DNA of 47,792 bases from positions 1 through 47,792 of the forward strand of contig URSN01000003.1 of the NCBI GenBank assembly GCA_900550525.1, written 5' to 3'. The notes under the pieces are model-generated. The model had not been told where the DNA came from. It saw only the letters and a program-made list of their open reading frames with translations, and searched no databases. Each line of letters begins with the position of its first letter. The first letter of the stretch is position 1. The position numbers were made by a program, and so were the translations under genes. Origin of the DNA: an uncultured Eubacteriales bacterium. GTDB taxonomy: Bacteria; Bacillota; Clostridia; Christensenellales; CAG-138. Below, piece after piece: positions 32,966-42,522 of the stretch.

Positions 32966-35900
32966 AAAGGAGACTGCCGATCATCCTGTCGCTGTGCCTG
33001 CTGGCGGCGCTGCTGTTGCCGGCCTGTTCGCTCATGCCCGCGGAGGATGGCGGCGCGCTGGTGATCAACGAGGTCGTCTCGAGCAACCGGCGCTGCCTGG
33101 TGGACAGCGCCGTGGGCACGCCGGACTGGATCGAGCTGTACAACGGCACGGACGAGGACATCAACCTCGCCGGCTACGGCCTGTCCGATAACGTGCGCAA
33201 GCTGTACAAATTCACATTTCCGGACGTGACCATTCCGGCGGGCGGCTATCTCATCGTCTATGCGGCGGAGAACAACGGCGTGGAAAAGACGGACGTGATC
33301 TGCACGGGCTTTGGCGTATCCAAAAACGGCGATTCGCTCTACCTGTGCGACGCGTATTATGAGCTGGTGCAGGAGCTCAACGTCCCGGCCATGCTCACCG
33401 ACGCCTCCTATGCGCGCCGCAGCGACGGCACCTACGGCTTTTGCGGCACCCCCACGCCCGGCGAGGCGAACACCACGGACATCGCCGCGAGCCTGGACGA
33501 GCTGTACGTCGAGCAGGACCTCACGGCGCTCTCCATCACCGAGGTGCAGCCCGACGGCAACGGCGAGACGTGGCTGGAGCTTTACAACGCGTCCGACGCG
33601 GACGTGCGGCTGGACAATTTCTACGTGTCCGATTCCGCGTCCAACCTGCTGCGCAGCCAGCTGCCCGAGAGCACGCTGCCGGCGGGCGGGTATGCCGTCG
33701 TCTACCTCACGGGCGATACCGGCGCGGACCGGCTGGAGGTCTCGTTCCGCCTCGGGCGCGCGGATACGCACGTCTATCTGACCAACTATCAGGGCGTGCT
33801 GGTGTCGGAGCTTGCCTGGGAGGCGGATGTGCCCGCGGGGCTGACGGTCGTCGCGCAGCCGGACGGCACGGCCGCCTATACCGCCTACCCCACGCCCGGC
33901 GAGGAGAATTCCGGCGAGACGTTCGCCTCGTTCGCCGTCACGCCCATGGACGCGGCGGACCCGGTGCGCATCAGCGAGGCGCAGCGCACGAACAAATACA
34001 GCATCGTGGACGCCGACGGCGACCGCAGCGAATGGATGGAGCTGTACAACGGCTCGGACCAGGCGGTGCGCCTTGGCGGCTATTATGTGTCCGACGATCC
34101 GGAGGACCCGCTCAAATGGGCGCTGCCGGATGTGGAGCTGCCCGCCGGCGGCTATGCCGTGGTGTTTCTCTCCGGCAAGGACCGCGCCGACGGGGCCGAG
34201 ATGCACGCCTCCTTCCGCCTGTCCGACGACGAGGAGTCCGTGTACCTGACGCGGCTGGACGGCATGCGGCAGGACAGCCTCGCGCTGCCGCTCACCCTGC
34301 CGGACAACGCCACCGCCGGGCGCGATGCGGACGGCGCGCTGCGATATTACGCGCAGCCGACGCCGGGATACGAAAACGCGTACGGGTATGAATCAGCCGA
34401 GTCGATCGGCTTTTTCAATGTGGACGGCGTATACGTCAGCGAGGTGTGCGCCGTCAGCGAGGCAAAGAGCGGCGGCAACGACTGGATCGAGCTGTACAAC
34501 GGCTCGGACCAGGCGGTGGACCTGACCGGCTGGTACCTGTCCGACAGCGACGCCGAGCCGCTGCGCTACCGCATCGAGGGCGTGACCATCGAGCCGGGCG
34601 GCTACGCCGTGATCGAGGCGTCCTCGCACCCGACGCGGCAGGCGCAGGGCGTGGCCACGTTCGGCGTCTCGCCCTCGGGCGAGACGATCGTCCTCTCCGA
34701 TGAGAACGGCCTGCGCGTGGACACGTTTGAAACCGGCGCGCTCTCGCTCGGCGTGACGAGCGGCCGCATCGAGGGGGACACGCACACGCAGCGCGTGTTT
34801 TTTTCAAAGGCCACGCGCGGCGCACAGAACGGCAGCGTTCATACGGCCGGCTATGCCGCGCAGCCCATCCTCTCCGAAACGGGCCTGTACCAGAGCGAGC
34901 CGTTCGCGCTGACCATGACCACGGCCACGGCGGGCGCCGAGATCCGCTATACCACCGACGGTTCGGAACCCACCGCGGATTCCGCGCTCTACGAGGGGCC
35001 CGTCTCCATCTCCGGCAATACGGTCGTGCGCGCGGCCGCCTTTTGCGCGGGGCTCCAACCCTCGCCCGTCACGACGTTCACCTACCTGTTCGAGCAGCCG
35101 CACACGCTCCCGGTCGTCTGCGTCAACGGCGACCCGGCCGACATCGCGCGCGTGTTCGCCGCCACGAAGCGCTCCGAAAAGGTGGAGCGCGAGGCGTTCA
35201 TCCAGTATTACGAGCCGGGCGGCACGCTCGGCGTCCAGTTCCCCTGCGGCATCAAGGCAAAGGGCGCGGGCACGCTGACCTACAAGCAGAAATCGCTCGC
35301 CATCCACCTGCGCGCCGCCTATGGGCAGACGGAGGTCACCTACCCGTTCTTTTCCGATACGGAGCTGACTACGTTCGTCTCGCTCGCGCTGCGCAACAGC
35401 GGGCAGGACTGGGGCGACCATACGACCGACGCGCGCATCCGCGATTCGTTCGCCGCGCGCGCGGTGGTGGGCATGAACATCGACTATGCGCTCACCCGCC
35501 CGGTCATCATGTACCTCAACGGCGAGTATTACGGCATCTACGACTTCAACGAGGACCAGAACAAGGACTACCTCGTGAACCACTACGGCGTGGACGGCGA
35601 CGCGGTGGATATCATCCAGCGCAACACCACGGTGCTCCAGGGCAGCAACGCGGACATCAAGCGCGTGTTCAGCTACGCCGTCAACCGCGACCTGTCCGAC
35701 GACGCGGTGTTCGCGGAGTTTGCCGAGTGGGTGGACGTGGACGCCTTTACGGACTATTTCATCGCGCAGACGTATTTCATCAACTCCGACATGTTCAACC
35801 AGAAGTACTGGCGCTCGCACGATTATACCGTCAAATGGCGGCCCATCTTCTACGATCTGGACTGGTGCTTCTTTTCCGACAACGGGTATAAGCGCAGCAT

Positions 35901-36282
35901 CATCGGCGCTTACTTCAGCAAGGACGGCGTGCCCTCCAACGACGGCTCGATCACGCAGATGAACATCTACGTCGGCCTGCGCAAGAACGCCGCCTGGCGG
36001 CAGGCGTGCGCCGAGCGGTATGTGGAGGTCGTGTGCACCTTCTTCAAGCCGGAGCGGCTGATCTTCATCCTCGACGAGCTGGCGGATCAGATGCGCCCGG
36101 AGATGGAGCGCCACATCGCCCGCTGGGGCCGCCCCAAGAGCATGGAGCTGTGGGAGAGCGCGCTGGAGCGCATGCGCGAGATCATCCGCAACCGGCCCGA
36201 ATACGCGCTCGAGAGCGTGCAGTCCTATTTCGACATATCCGACGAGCAGATGGACGCCTGGATCAGCCAGTACAGCGCCTGA
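32962..36282 (+). CDS. Large lipoprotein with four lamin-tail domains, a chitobiase-type C-terminal domain and a CotH kinase-like domain
   Basis: A 1106-residue exported protein. Signal peptide with lipobox LLLPACS at about residues 17-23, so membrane-anchored outside the cell. Four lamin-tail domains begin near residues 32, 189, 334 and 490, each with the signature INEV/ISEA...WIELYNGSD or close to it, ending in PTPG or TPGY. A chitobiase/hexosaminidase C-terminal-type domain (about 635-705, IRYTTDGSEPTADSALYEG) precedes the CotH-like domain (about 714-1060) with KAKGAGTLTYKQKSLAIHLR, LNGEYYGIYDFNEDQNKDYL and FYDLDWCFF. CotH homologues are protein kinases of atypical fold that act on secreted proteins; the role here may be protein phosphorylation or adhesion outside the cell. 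The ATG overlaps the ttcA stop by four bases. Confidence 0.88.
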   Translation: MKRRLPIILSLCLLAALLLPACSLMPAEDGGALVINEVVSSNRRCLVDSAVGTPDWIELYNGTDEDINLAGYGLSDNVRKLYKFTFPDVTIPAGGYLIVYAAENNGVEKTDVICTGFGVSKNGDSLYLCDAYYELVQELNVPAMLTDASYARRSDGTYGFCGTPTPGEANTTDIAASLDELYVEQDLTALSITEVQPDGNGETWLELYNASDADVRLDNFYVSDSASNLLRSQLPESTLPAGGYAVVYLTGDTGADRLEVSFRLGRADTHVYLTNYQGVLVSELAWEADVPAGLTVVAQPDGTAAYTAYPTPGEENSGETFASFAVTPMDAADPVRISEAQRTNKYSIVDADGDRSEWMELYNGSDQAVRLGGYYVSDDPEDPLKWALPDVELPAGGYAVVFLSGKDRADGAEMHASFRLSDDEESVYLTRLDGMRQDSLALPLTLPDNATAGRDADGALRYYAQPTPGYENAYGYESAESIGFFNVDGVYVSEVCAVSEAKSGGNDWIELYNGSDQAVDLTGWYLSDSDAEPLRYRIEGVTIEPGGYAVIEASSHPTRQAQGVATFGVSPSGETIVLSDENGLRVDTFETGALSLGVTSGRIEGDTHTQRVFFSKATRGAQNGSVHTAGYAAQPILSETGLYQSEPFALTMTTATAGAEIRYTTDGSEPTADSALYEGPVSISGNTVVRAAAFCAGLQPSPVTTFTYLFEQPHTLPVVCVNGDPADIARVFAATKRSEKVEREAFIQYYEPGGTLGVQFPCGIKAKGAGTLTYKQKSLAIHLRAAYGQTEVTYPFFSDTELTTFVSLALRNSGQDWGDHTTDARIRDSFAARAVVGMNIDYALTRPVIMYLNGEYYGIYDFNEDQNKDYLVNHYGVDGDAVDIIQRNTTVLQGSNADIKRVFSYAVNRDLSDDAVFAEFAEWVDVDAFTDYFIAQTYFINSDMFNQKYWRSHDYTVKWRPIFYDLDWCFFSDNGYKRSIIGAYFSKDGVPSNDGSITQMNIYVGLRKNAAWRQACAERYVEVVCTFFKPERLIFILDELADQMRPEMERHIARWGRPKSMELWESALERMREIIRNRPEYALESVQSYFDISDEQMDAWISQYSA

Positions 36283-36399
36283 AGCGTGCGGCACGGGGGG
36301 ACGGCGCCCGCGCGCAAGGTTTTTTCGCATCGGCCGCGGCGGCGCATGCGCCGGTAAAACCGCAAAACCGGCGGGCAAACCGCTGAAATTTCTCCGAAA

Positions 36400-36424
36400 A
36401 AAACGGCGGCCCGGCCGCCGTTTT
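36400..36424 (+). terminator. Terminator after the CotH-type gene
   Basis: AAAACGGCGGC and GCCGCCGTTTT pair around CCG, with the T-run directly in the stem and after it. Confidence 0.8.
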
Positions 36425-36449
36425 CCACTTCTTGCGCGGCGGCGGCGCA

Positions 36450-36455
36450 TATACT
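36450..36455 (+). promoter_or_regulatory. -10 element of the SSB-like gene
   Basis: TATACT 36 bases before the start codon with a strong GGAGG in between. A convincing -35 at the right distance is not present (TTGCGC is only 12 bases upstream). Confidence 0.4.
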
Positions 36456-36490
36456 GTTTCGGGGGCGTCCCCCCAAGGAGGATATGCGTT

Positions 36491-37102
36491 ATGGCAACGG
36501 CAGACGGCAACCGGCTCATCCTGTGCGGCACGGCCGCCGGCGCGCCCGCGTTCAGCCACGCCGCGCACGGGACGGCGTTTTTCTGCGTGCCGCTCATCGT
36601 ACCGCGCCGCAGCGGCACGGCCGACCGCCTGCCCGTCATCGTGCCGGAGCGTCGGCTCCCGCCGGGGCTTATGGAGGGCGGGCGGCTGCGCGTGCAGGGG
36701 CAGCTGCGCGCCTACCGCTGGTTCGACGAGGCGGGCAGGCACCTGCGCCTGTTCGCCTACGCGAAGGAGGCGGCGCTGGCCGCGCCGGACGACGGCGCGC
36801 AGAACGAGGTGCAGCTCTCGGGCACGGTCTGCCGGCCGCCGGTCTATCGCGTCACGCCGCTCGGGCGTGAAATCGCGGACGTGCTGCTCTGCTGCGAGCA
36901 GCCGTTCGGGCGCAGGGACTTCCTGCCGGTCATCCTCTGGAGCGCGCTGGCGCGCAGCGCGGCCGCCTGGCCCGCCGGGCAGCGCGTGCGCCTGACCGGG
37001 CGGTTCCAGAGCCGTCCGTACGACAAGGCGCTGCCGGACGGCGCCGTGGAGCGCCGCACCGCCTACGAGGTGTCCGCCGCGTCCGCGTGCGTGCTGAACT
37101 GA
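36491..37102 (+). CDS. Single-stranded DNA-binding-like protein with two OB-fold segments
   Basis: A 203-residue protein. The C-terminal half (from about residue 104: NEVQLSGTVCRPPVYRVTPLGREIADVLLCCEQPFGRRDFLPVILW) is a clear SSB/OB-fold segment, as in a group of clostridial SSB-like proteins. The N-terminal half (RLILCGTAAGAPAFSHAAHGTAFFCVPL) looks like a second OB fold. The acidic C-terminal tip that recruits partners in classical SSB is missing: the protein ends SACVLN. It starts at 36491 after GGAGG at 9 bases. Its last 27 bases belong to the first unit of a degenerate tandem repeat that continues downstream. It precedes ruvCAB, consistent with DNA repair. Confidence 0.82.
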   Translation: MATADGNRLILCGTAAGAPAFSHAAHGTAFFCVPLIVPRRSGTADRLPVIVPERRLPPGLMEGGRLRVQGQLRAYRWFDEAGRHLRLFAYAKEAALAAPDDGAQNEVQLSGTVCRPPVYRVTPLGREIADVLLCCEQPFGRRDFLPVILWSALARSAAAWPAGQRVRLTGRFQSRPYDKALPDGAVERRTAYEVSAASACVLN

Positions 37103-37277
37103 GCCTTTGCAGACAGCAACACCCCCCGCATGGCCGCGTCCGCGCACGCTGAACTGAGCGGACAGAGAACGACCGCCAACCCATGGCGCGGGCCGCGTCC
37201 GCATGTACTGAACCGACCGATCCCCATCCGCAGGGAGCCCGCCGCGCCGGGCCGCGTCCGCGTGCGCGCCGCGCCGC
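37076..37277 (+). repeat. Degenerate tandem repeat, four units of about 57-59 bp
   Basis: The core GCCGCGTCCGC recurs at 37076, 37133, 37192 and 37251, that is at 57, 59 and 59 bases. In the first three units it is followed by a variable four to seven bases and then CTGAAC(T/C)GA. The first unit forms the end of the SSB-like gene and its stop codon; the others are noncoding. The fourth is cut off after about 27 bases. The region 37103-37393 holds no gene apart from these repeats and the ruvC promoter. Confidence 0.65.
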
Positions 37278-37306
37278 TTTTTGCCGCGCGGGCCGGCCGG
37301 CGCTTG

Positions 37307-37335
37307 TTTACACGCCCTCTGATCCATGCTATACT
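37307..37335 (+). promoter_or_regulatory. ruvCAB promoter
   Basis: TTTACA (37307-37312), 17 bases and TATACT (37330-37335), about 58 bases before the ruvC start. Confidence 0.65.
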
Positions 37336-37393
37336 GTACGATAAGAATTACCATCGGGCTCTATGGGCCGCCGGTGGGAACGGGTGGTGCGCT

Positions 37394-37891
37394 GTGCGCA
37401 TTTTGGGCATCGATCCCGGCTATGCGATCCTCGGCTACGGCGTGATCGACGCCGCCGGCACAAGGACCGCCGCCGTGGACTATGGCGTGATCGAAACGAA
37501 GGCGGGCGAGCCGTTCCCGGAGCGGCTGGAGCGCCTGTATGCGGGCGTGCGCCAGCTCATCGGGCAGTACAGGCCGGATGCGGCCGCGTTTGAGGAGCTG
37601 TTCTTCTACCGCAACACGACGACGGCGTTCGCCGTGGGCGCGGGGCGGGGCGTGGCGCTGCTGGCGGCGCAGCAGAGCGGCCTGCCGCTCTACGAGTATA
37701 CGCCCATGCAGATCAAGCTGGCCGTGACGGGCGACGGGCACGCGGACAAGCACGCCGTGCAGCAGATGGTGCGCGTGCTGCTCTCGCTGCCGCGCGTGCC
37801 AAAGCCGGACGACGCGGCCGACGCGCTCGCCTGCGCGCTGTGCCGCGCGGGCACCAGCGGCCCGGCGGCCGAGGAATACCGCATCAGATAG
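37394..37891 (+). CDS. ruvC: Holliday junction resolvase RuvC
   Basis: Endonuclease that cuts Holliday junctions made during recombination. The 165-residue protein starts at a GTG with RILGIDPGYAILGYGVID, holding the first catalytic Asp; FEELFFYRNTTTAFAVG supplies the Glu, and KPDDAADALACALC the last Asp residues. The frame is open upstream for 88 codons, but only the GTG at 37394 gives the family N-terminus; the upstream part spans the repeats and promoter. It heads ruvC-ruvA-ruvB, with 20 bases to ruvA. Confidence 0.95.
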   Translation: MRILGIDPGYAILGYGVIDAAGTRTAAVDYGVIETKAGEPFPERLERLYAGVRQLIGQYRPDAAAFEELFFYRNTTTAFAVGAGRGVALLAAQQSGLPLYEYTPMQIKLAVTGDGHADKHAVQQMVRVLLSLPRVPKPDDAADALACALCRAGTSGPAAEEYRIR

Positions 37892-37911
37892 GCGGGGAAA
37901 GCGGGGATGGG

Positions 37912-38493
37912 ATGTACGCATACATTCGCGGCAATGTGGAGCAGGTTCTGGCCGACCGCGCCGTGGTCGAGGCCGCGGGCGTGGGCTATGAGCTGCTCTG
38001 CAGCGGCGAGACGCTCAAGCGCCTGACGGCCGGGCGGGAGGCGCGCCTGTACGCGCACCTGTACCTGGCCGAGGGCGTGATGGCCCTCTACGGGTTTTAC
38101 GACACGGCCGAGCGGGATATGTTCCGCCGCCTCATCGGCGTCACGCGCGTGGGGCCGAAGGTGGCGCTGTCGGTGCTCTCGCTCCTCACGCCGGCGGATG
38201 TGGCGGCCGCCGTGGCCACGCAGAACGCTGCGGCGTTTGCGCGCGTGCCCGGCATGGGCAAAAAGACCGCCGAGCGCGTGCTGCTGGAGCTGCGCGAGAA
38301 GGTGGCCGAGGCCGCGCCCGCCGCGGCGGAGGGCGCGCCCGCCGGCGGGGACATCCGCGCCGAGGCGGTCGCCGCGCTCGTCTCGCTCGGCTACGACGGG
38401 CTTTCGGCCTCGCGCGCGGTCGCGGCGGTCGCGCAGGCGGAGAGCGTCGAGGCGCTCATCACGCAGGCGCTGCGCTCGCTGGCAAGGCTGTAG
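37912..38493 (+). CDS. ruvA: Holliday junction branch migration protein RuvA
   Basis: DNA-binding tetramer that holds the Holliday junction for the RuvB motor. The 193-residue protein begins MYAYIRGNVEQ; the OB fold (to about 62), the two helix-hairpin-helix motifs (LIGVTRVGPKVALSVLS and FARVPGMGKKTAERVLLEL) and, after an Ala/Pro-rich linker, the C-terminal domain that contacts RuvB (EAVAALVSLGYDGLSASRAV) follow in the usual order. Start preceded by GGGGATGGG. Between ruvC and ruvB in one operon. Confidence 0.96.
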   Translation: MYAYIRGNVEQVLADRAVVEAAGVGYELLCSGETLKRLTAGREARLYAHLYLAEGVMALYGFYDTAERDMFRRLIGVTRVGPKVALSVLSLLTPADVAAAVATQNAAAFARVPGMGKKTAERVLLELREKVAEAAPAAAEGAPAGGDIRAEAVAALVSLGYDGLSASRAVAAVAQAESVEALITQALRSLARL

Positions 38494-38508
38494 CGGAAGG
38501 GGAGGATC

Positions 38509-39540
<1,032 letters not shown>

Positions 39541-39543
39541 GCC

Positions 39544-40434
39544 ATGCGCAAGAAGGAACTCCTTTCCCGCCTTGCCGAGCGGGAGGCGCGCATCGCGCAG
39601 CTCGAGCAGCGCGTGGAGACGATGGACGGCCTCATCGAGGGGTATCACTCCCGCGAGTCGGCCATCGTCAGCGCGCTCACGCATGCGCACGAGACGGCCG
39701 CGGACGTGGTGGCGCAGGCCGAGGCGCGCGCCGCGCGCATCCGGGAGGAAGCGGAGACGGCGGCGGCCGCGCTGCGCGCGTCGGCCGAGGCGCAGGCGCA
39801 GGAGCGGCTCGAGCAGGCGCGCCGGCAGAGCGCGCAGCTGCTCGCACAGGCGGAGGCGGCTGTCGCGGAGTACGAGACGACCATCGCCGCGTACAACACC
39901 GCGCTCGAGCGCGCGGCGGCGGAGGCGGCCGAAAGCGCGGAGCGCTTCGCCGCGTTCAGCCGCAACCGGCGCATCGGCCCGTCCGGTCTTTCGGAGGAGG
40001 TCGAGGGATTGCACGAGCTGCCGTTTGCAAAGCGGGAGGAGCTGCCGGACCCGTCCGGCGATCCGGCGCAGCTGATGCGCAACATCTATCAGCTGCAAAA
40101 CCGCGTCCCGCCGGAGGGCGGCTTCCCGCCCGCGCCGCAGTCGCCGGAGCAGGACGCGCCCGAACCGCGCGAGCCTGACGCGGCCGCGCCGGAGCCGCCC
40201 GGGCAGGAGCCGCCCGCGGCCGGACCGGAGCCGGAGCAGCCCGGCGCCCGGGAGCCGGAAGGCGGGGGGCCGGAGGCCGCAGAGGCGGCCGCCCCTGCGG
40301 ACGGGGAAGGAGCCGAAGGTCCGGTGCCGACGGAGAACGGCGTGCTGCCGGGGAGCGGATGCGGCGTGGACGACGCGACGCTCGACGAACTTTTGGAGGA
40401 GATCATTCAGGCGGGAGAACGAAACGATGGCTAA
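39544..40434 (+). CDS. Coiled-coil protein with a Pro/Glu-rich disordered C-terminus, unknown function
   Basis: 296 residues starting three bases after the ruvB stop. Residues about 1-145 are a long Ala/Glu/Arg-rich coiled coil (EREARIAQLEQRVETMDGLI, later repeats of AEA), superficially like DivIVA/ATP synthase b-type stalks. Residues 155-190 include a short conserved-looking piece (LHELPFAKREELPDPSG); the remaining 110 residues are Pro/Glu/Gly/Ala-rich and likely unstructured, ending in an acidic helix (DDATLDELLEEIIQAG). It overlaps proS by eight bases. No catalytic motif is evident; a scaffold role in division or DNA segregation is one guess. Confidence 0.75.
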   Translation: MRKKELLSRLAEREARIAQLEQRVETMDGLIEGYHSRESAIVSALTHAHETAADVVAQAEARAARIREEAETAAAALRASAEAQAQERLEQARRQSAQLLAQAEAAVAEYETTIAAYNTALERAAAEAAESAERFAAFSRNRRIGPSGLSEEVEGLHELPFAKREELPDPSGDPAQLMRNIYQLQNRVPPEGGFPPAPQSPEQDAPEPREPDAAAPEPPGQEPPAAGPEPEQPGAREPEGGGPEAAEAAAPADGEGAEGPVPTENGVLPGSGCGVDDATLDELLEEIIQAGERNDG

Positions 40435-41878
40435 AGGGAACAACAAAAACGAAGGCTTTGTCACACAGATCGCATCGCGGCAGGAGAACTTTCCGCAGTG
40501 GTACACCGATGTGATCCTCAAGACCGACATGGTGGACTATTCCGACGTGCGCGGCTGCATGGTCATCAAGCCCTACGGCTACCGCGTCTGGGAGCTGATC
40601 CAGCAGGACCTCGACGCGCGCTTCAAGGCGACCGGGCACCAGAACGCGTATTTCCCGCTGTTCATCCCGGAGAGCCTGCTCAAAAAGGAGGCCGAGCACG
40701 TGGAGGGCTTTGCGCCGGAGGTGGCGTGGGTCACCCAGGGCGGCGACGAGCCGCTGACCGAGCGCCTCTGCGTGCGCCCCACGAGCGAGACGATCATCTG
40801 CTCGATGTACAGCCGCTGGATTCAGTCCTACCGCGACCTGCCGCTGCTGCTCAACCAGTGGTGCAACGTCGTCCGCTGGGAAAAGACCACGCGCCCGTTC
40901 CTGCGCACGAGCGAGTTCCTCTGGCAGGAGGGGCATACCGCGCACGCCACGGCCGAGGAGGCGCAGGCGGAGACGATCCAGCAGCTCAACACCTACCGCG
41001 CGTTCATGGAGGACGTGCTGGCCATCCCGGTCATCTGCGGCCGCAAGAGCGAGCGCGAGAAGTTCGCCGGCGCCTACGCCACCTATACGCTCGAGGCCAT
41101 GATGCAGGACGGCAAGGCGCTGCAAATGGGCACGAGCCATAACCTTTCGGATCATTTTGCAAAGGCGTACGACATCAACTACCTCTCGCGCGAGGGGCGG
41201 CTCGAGCCGTGCTACACGACCTCCTGGGGCGTGTCCACGCGCATGATCGGCGGGATCATCATGGTCCACGGGGACGACCGCGGGCTCGTGATGCCGCCGC
41301 GCGTGGCGCCCATCCAGGTCGTCATACTGCCCATCGCCATGCACAAGCCCGGCGTGCTGGACAAGGCGGGCGAGCTGCTCGCCGCGCTCAGGGCGGCCGG
41401 GCTGCGCGCCGAGCTGGACGACCGCGACCAGAGCGCCGGCTGGAAGTTCAACGAGTGGGAGATGAAGGGCGTGCCGGTGCGCGTGGAGGTCGGCCCGCGC
41501 GACATCGAGAACGGCCAGGTCATGGCCGTGCGGCGCGATACGCTCGAGAAGCAGGCGCTGCCGATGGAGGGCCTCGCCGCCGCGCTCAAGGCGCTGCTGG
41601 ATGAGGTGCACGCGGGCATGTTCCAAAAGGCACTCGCCTTCCGCGAGGCCAAGACGGTCAACGCCGCCACGTTCGACGAGCTGGCGGCGGGCGTGCAGAA
41701 CGGCTTCGTGCTCGCGCCGTGGTGCGGCTGCACCGAGTGCGAGGAGCAGATCCGCGCAAAGACCGGCGCCACCACGCGCTGCATGCCGCAGGGCGAAGCG
41801 GACGTGCCGGAGGGGGCGGTGTGCGTGCATTGCGGCAGGCCCGCCGTCACGCGCATGTACTTTGCAAAATCCTATTGA
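40427..41878 (+). CDS. proS: Prolyl-tRNA synthetase, archaeal/eukaryotic-like (type 3)
   Basis: Charges tRNA-Pro with proline in the cytoplasm. The 483-residue class II synthetase has motif 2 (FLRTSEFLWQEGHTAHAT), motif 3 (GDDRGLVMPPRVAP), the PTSE region of motif 1/2 (LCVRPTSETIICSMYSRW) and the anticodon-binding domain, and it ends in the C-terminal zinc-like domain with CGCTEC and CVHCG and terminal tyrosine SY, as in the short archaeal-type ProS. It has no bacterial-type INS editing domain. The ATG lies inside the 3' end of the coiled-coil gene. Confidence 0.95.
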   Translation: MAKGNNKNEGFVTQIASRQENFPQWYTDVILKTDMVDYSDVRGCMVIKPYGYRVWELIQQDLDARFKATGHQNAYFPLFIPESLLKKEAEHVEGFAPEVAWVTQGGDEPLTERLCVRPTSETIICSMYSRWIQSYRDLPLLLNQWCNVVRWEKTTRPFLRTSEFLWQEGHTAHATAEEAQAETIQQLNTYRAFMEDVLAIPVICGRKSEREKFAGAYATYTLEAMMQDGKALQMGTSHNLSDHFAKAYDINYLSREGRLEPCYTTSWGVSTRMIGGIIMVHGDDRGLVMPPRVAPIQVVILPIAMHKPGVLDKAGELLAALRAAGLRAELDDRDQSAGWKFNEWEMKGVPVRVEVGPRDIENGQVMAVRRDTLEKQALPMEGLAAALKALLDEVHAGMFQKALAFREAKTVNAATFDELAAGVQNGFVLAPWCGCTECEEQIRAKTGATTRCMPQGEADVPEGAVCVHCGRPAVTRMYFAKSY

Positions 41879-41945
41879 CCCGGCCTGACGCGGCGCGCCG
41901 CGCGCAACCGCGGCCGCCGCGCCCGGCAGAAGGAGGCGATGCGAC

Positions 41946-42521
41946 GTGGACCGGCGGACAAAGCGCTATCTGGCGGCCGTCGTGCTGCTGCTGTTCACCG
42001 TGCTCGTCACGGCGCTGCTGCGCGTGAGCGTGCCGCTCGGCGCGACCGGCGGCGGGCGGGACGCCGGCGTGTACGTCACGCTGGGGGACGCCTGCGCGTT
42101 CCTTGCGGTGCTGCTGCTGGGCGCGCCGTGGGGCGCGCTGGCCGCGGCGCTCGGCATGGCGCTGGCGGATCTCATCGTGGGCAGCTATTCGTACATCATC
42201 GGCACGCTGCTCATCAAGGGCGGCATGGCGCTGTTCATCGGCACGTTCGGCGCGCGCTGCGCCGGCTGGCGCTCCTGCCTGCGCGCGGCGCTGCTGGCCG
42301 AGGCGATCATGGCCGCCGGGTATTTTGTGTACGACCTGACGGTGTTCGGGCAGTATCTCGTCGCCGCGTATGAGATCCCGCTCAACCTCGCGCAGGGCCT
42401 CGTGTGCGGGCTGATCGGCGCCTGGCTGCTACACCGCCTGCCGGAGCGGCTGCGCGGCGCGTTCGACCCGTCCGGCCGCGGCCTGCCCGCGCGGGCCGGG
42501 CAGCACAGGAGGGTGCGCTGA
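41946..42521 (+). CDS. ECF transporter S component, substrate unknown
   Basis: A 191-residue membrane protein with about six hydrophobic segments, beginning with a positively charged tip. Segments GVYVTLGDACAFLAVLLLGAPWGALAAALGMALADLIVGSYSYIIGTLLIKGGMALFIGTF follow the general S-component pattern (large loop with Gly-Asp, alanine-rich helix, KG motif). The ATPase and T subunits are not in the window, so it probably shares a housekeeping energising module. GTG start at 41946, with AGGAGG at 41931-41936. Followed immediately by an MBL hydrolase gene (one base between stop and start), so the two are expressed together. Confidence 0.78.
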   Translation: MDRRTKRYLAAVVLLLFTVLVTALLRVSVPLGATGGGRDAGVYVTLGDACAFLAVLLLGAPWGALAAALGMALADLIVGSYSYIIGTLLIKGGMALFIGTFGARCAGWRSCLRAALLAEAIMAAGYFVYDLTVFGQYLVAAYEIPLNLAQGLVCGLIGAWLLHRLPERLRGAFDPSGRGLPARAGQHRRVR

Positions 42522-42522
42522 G

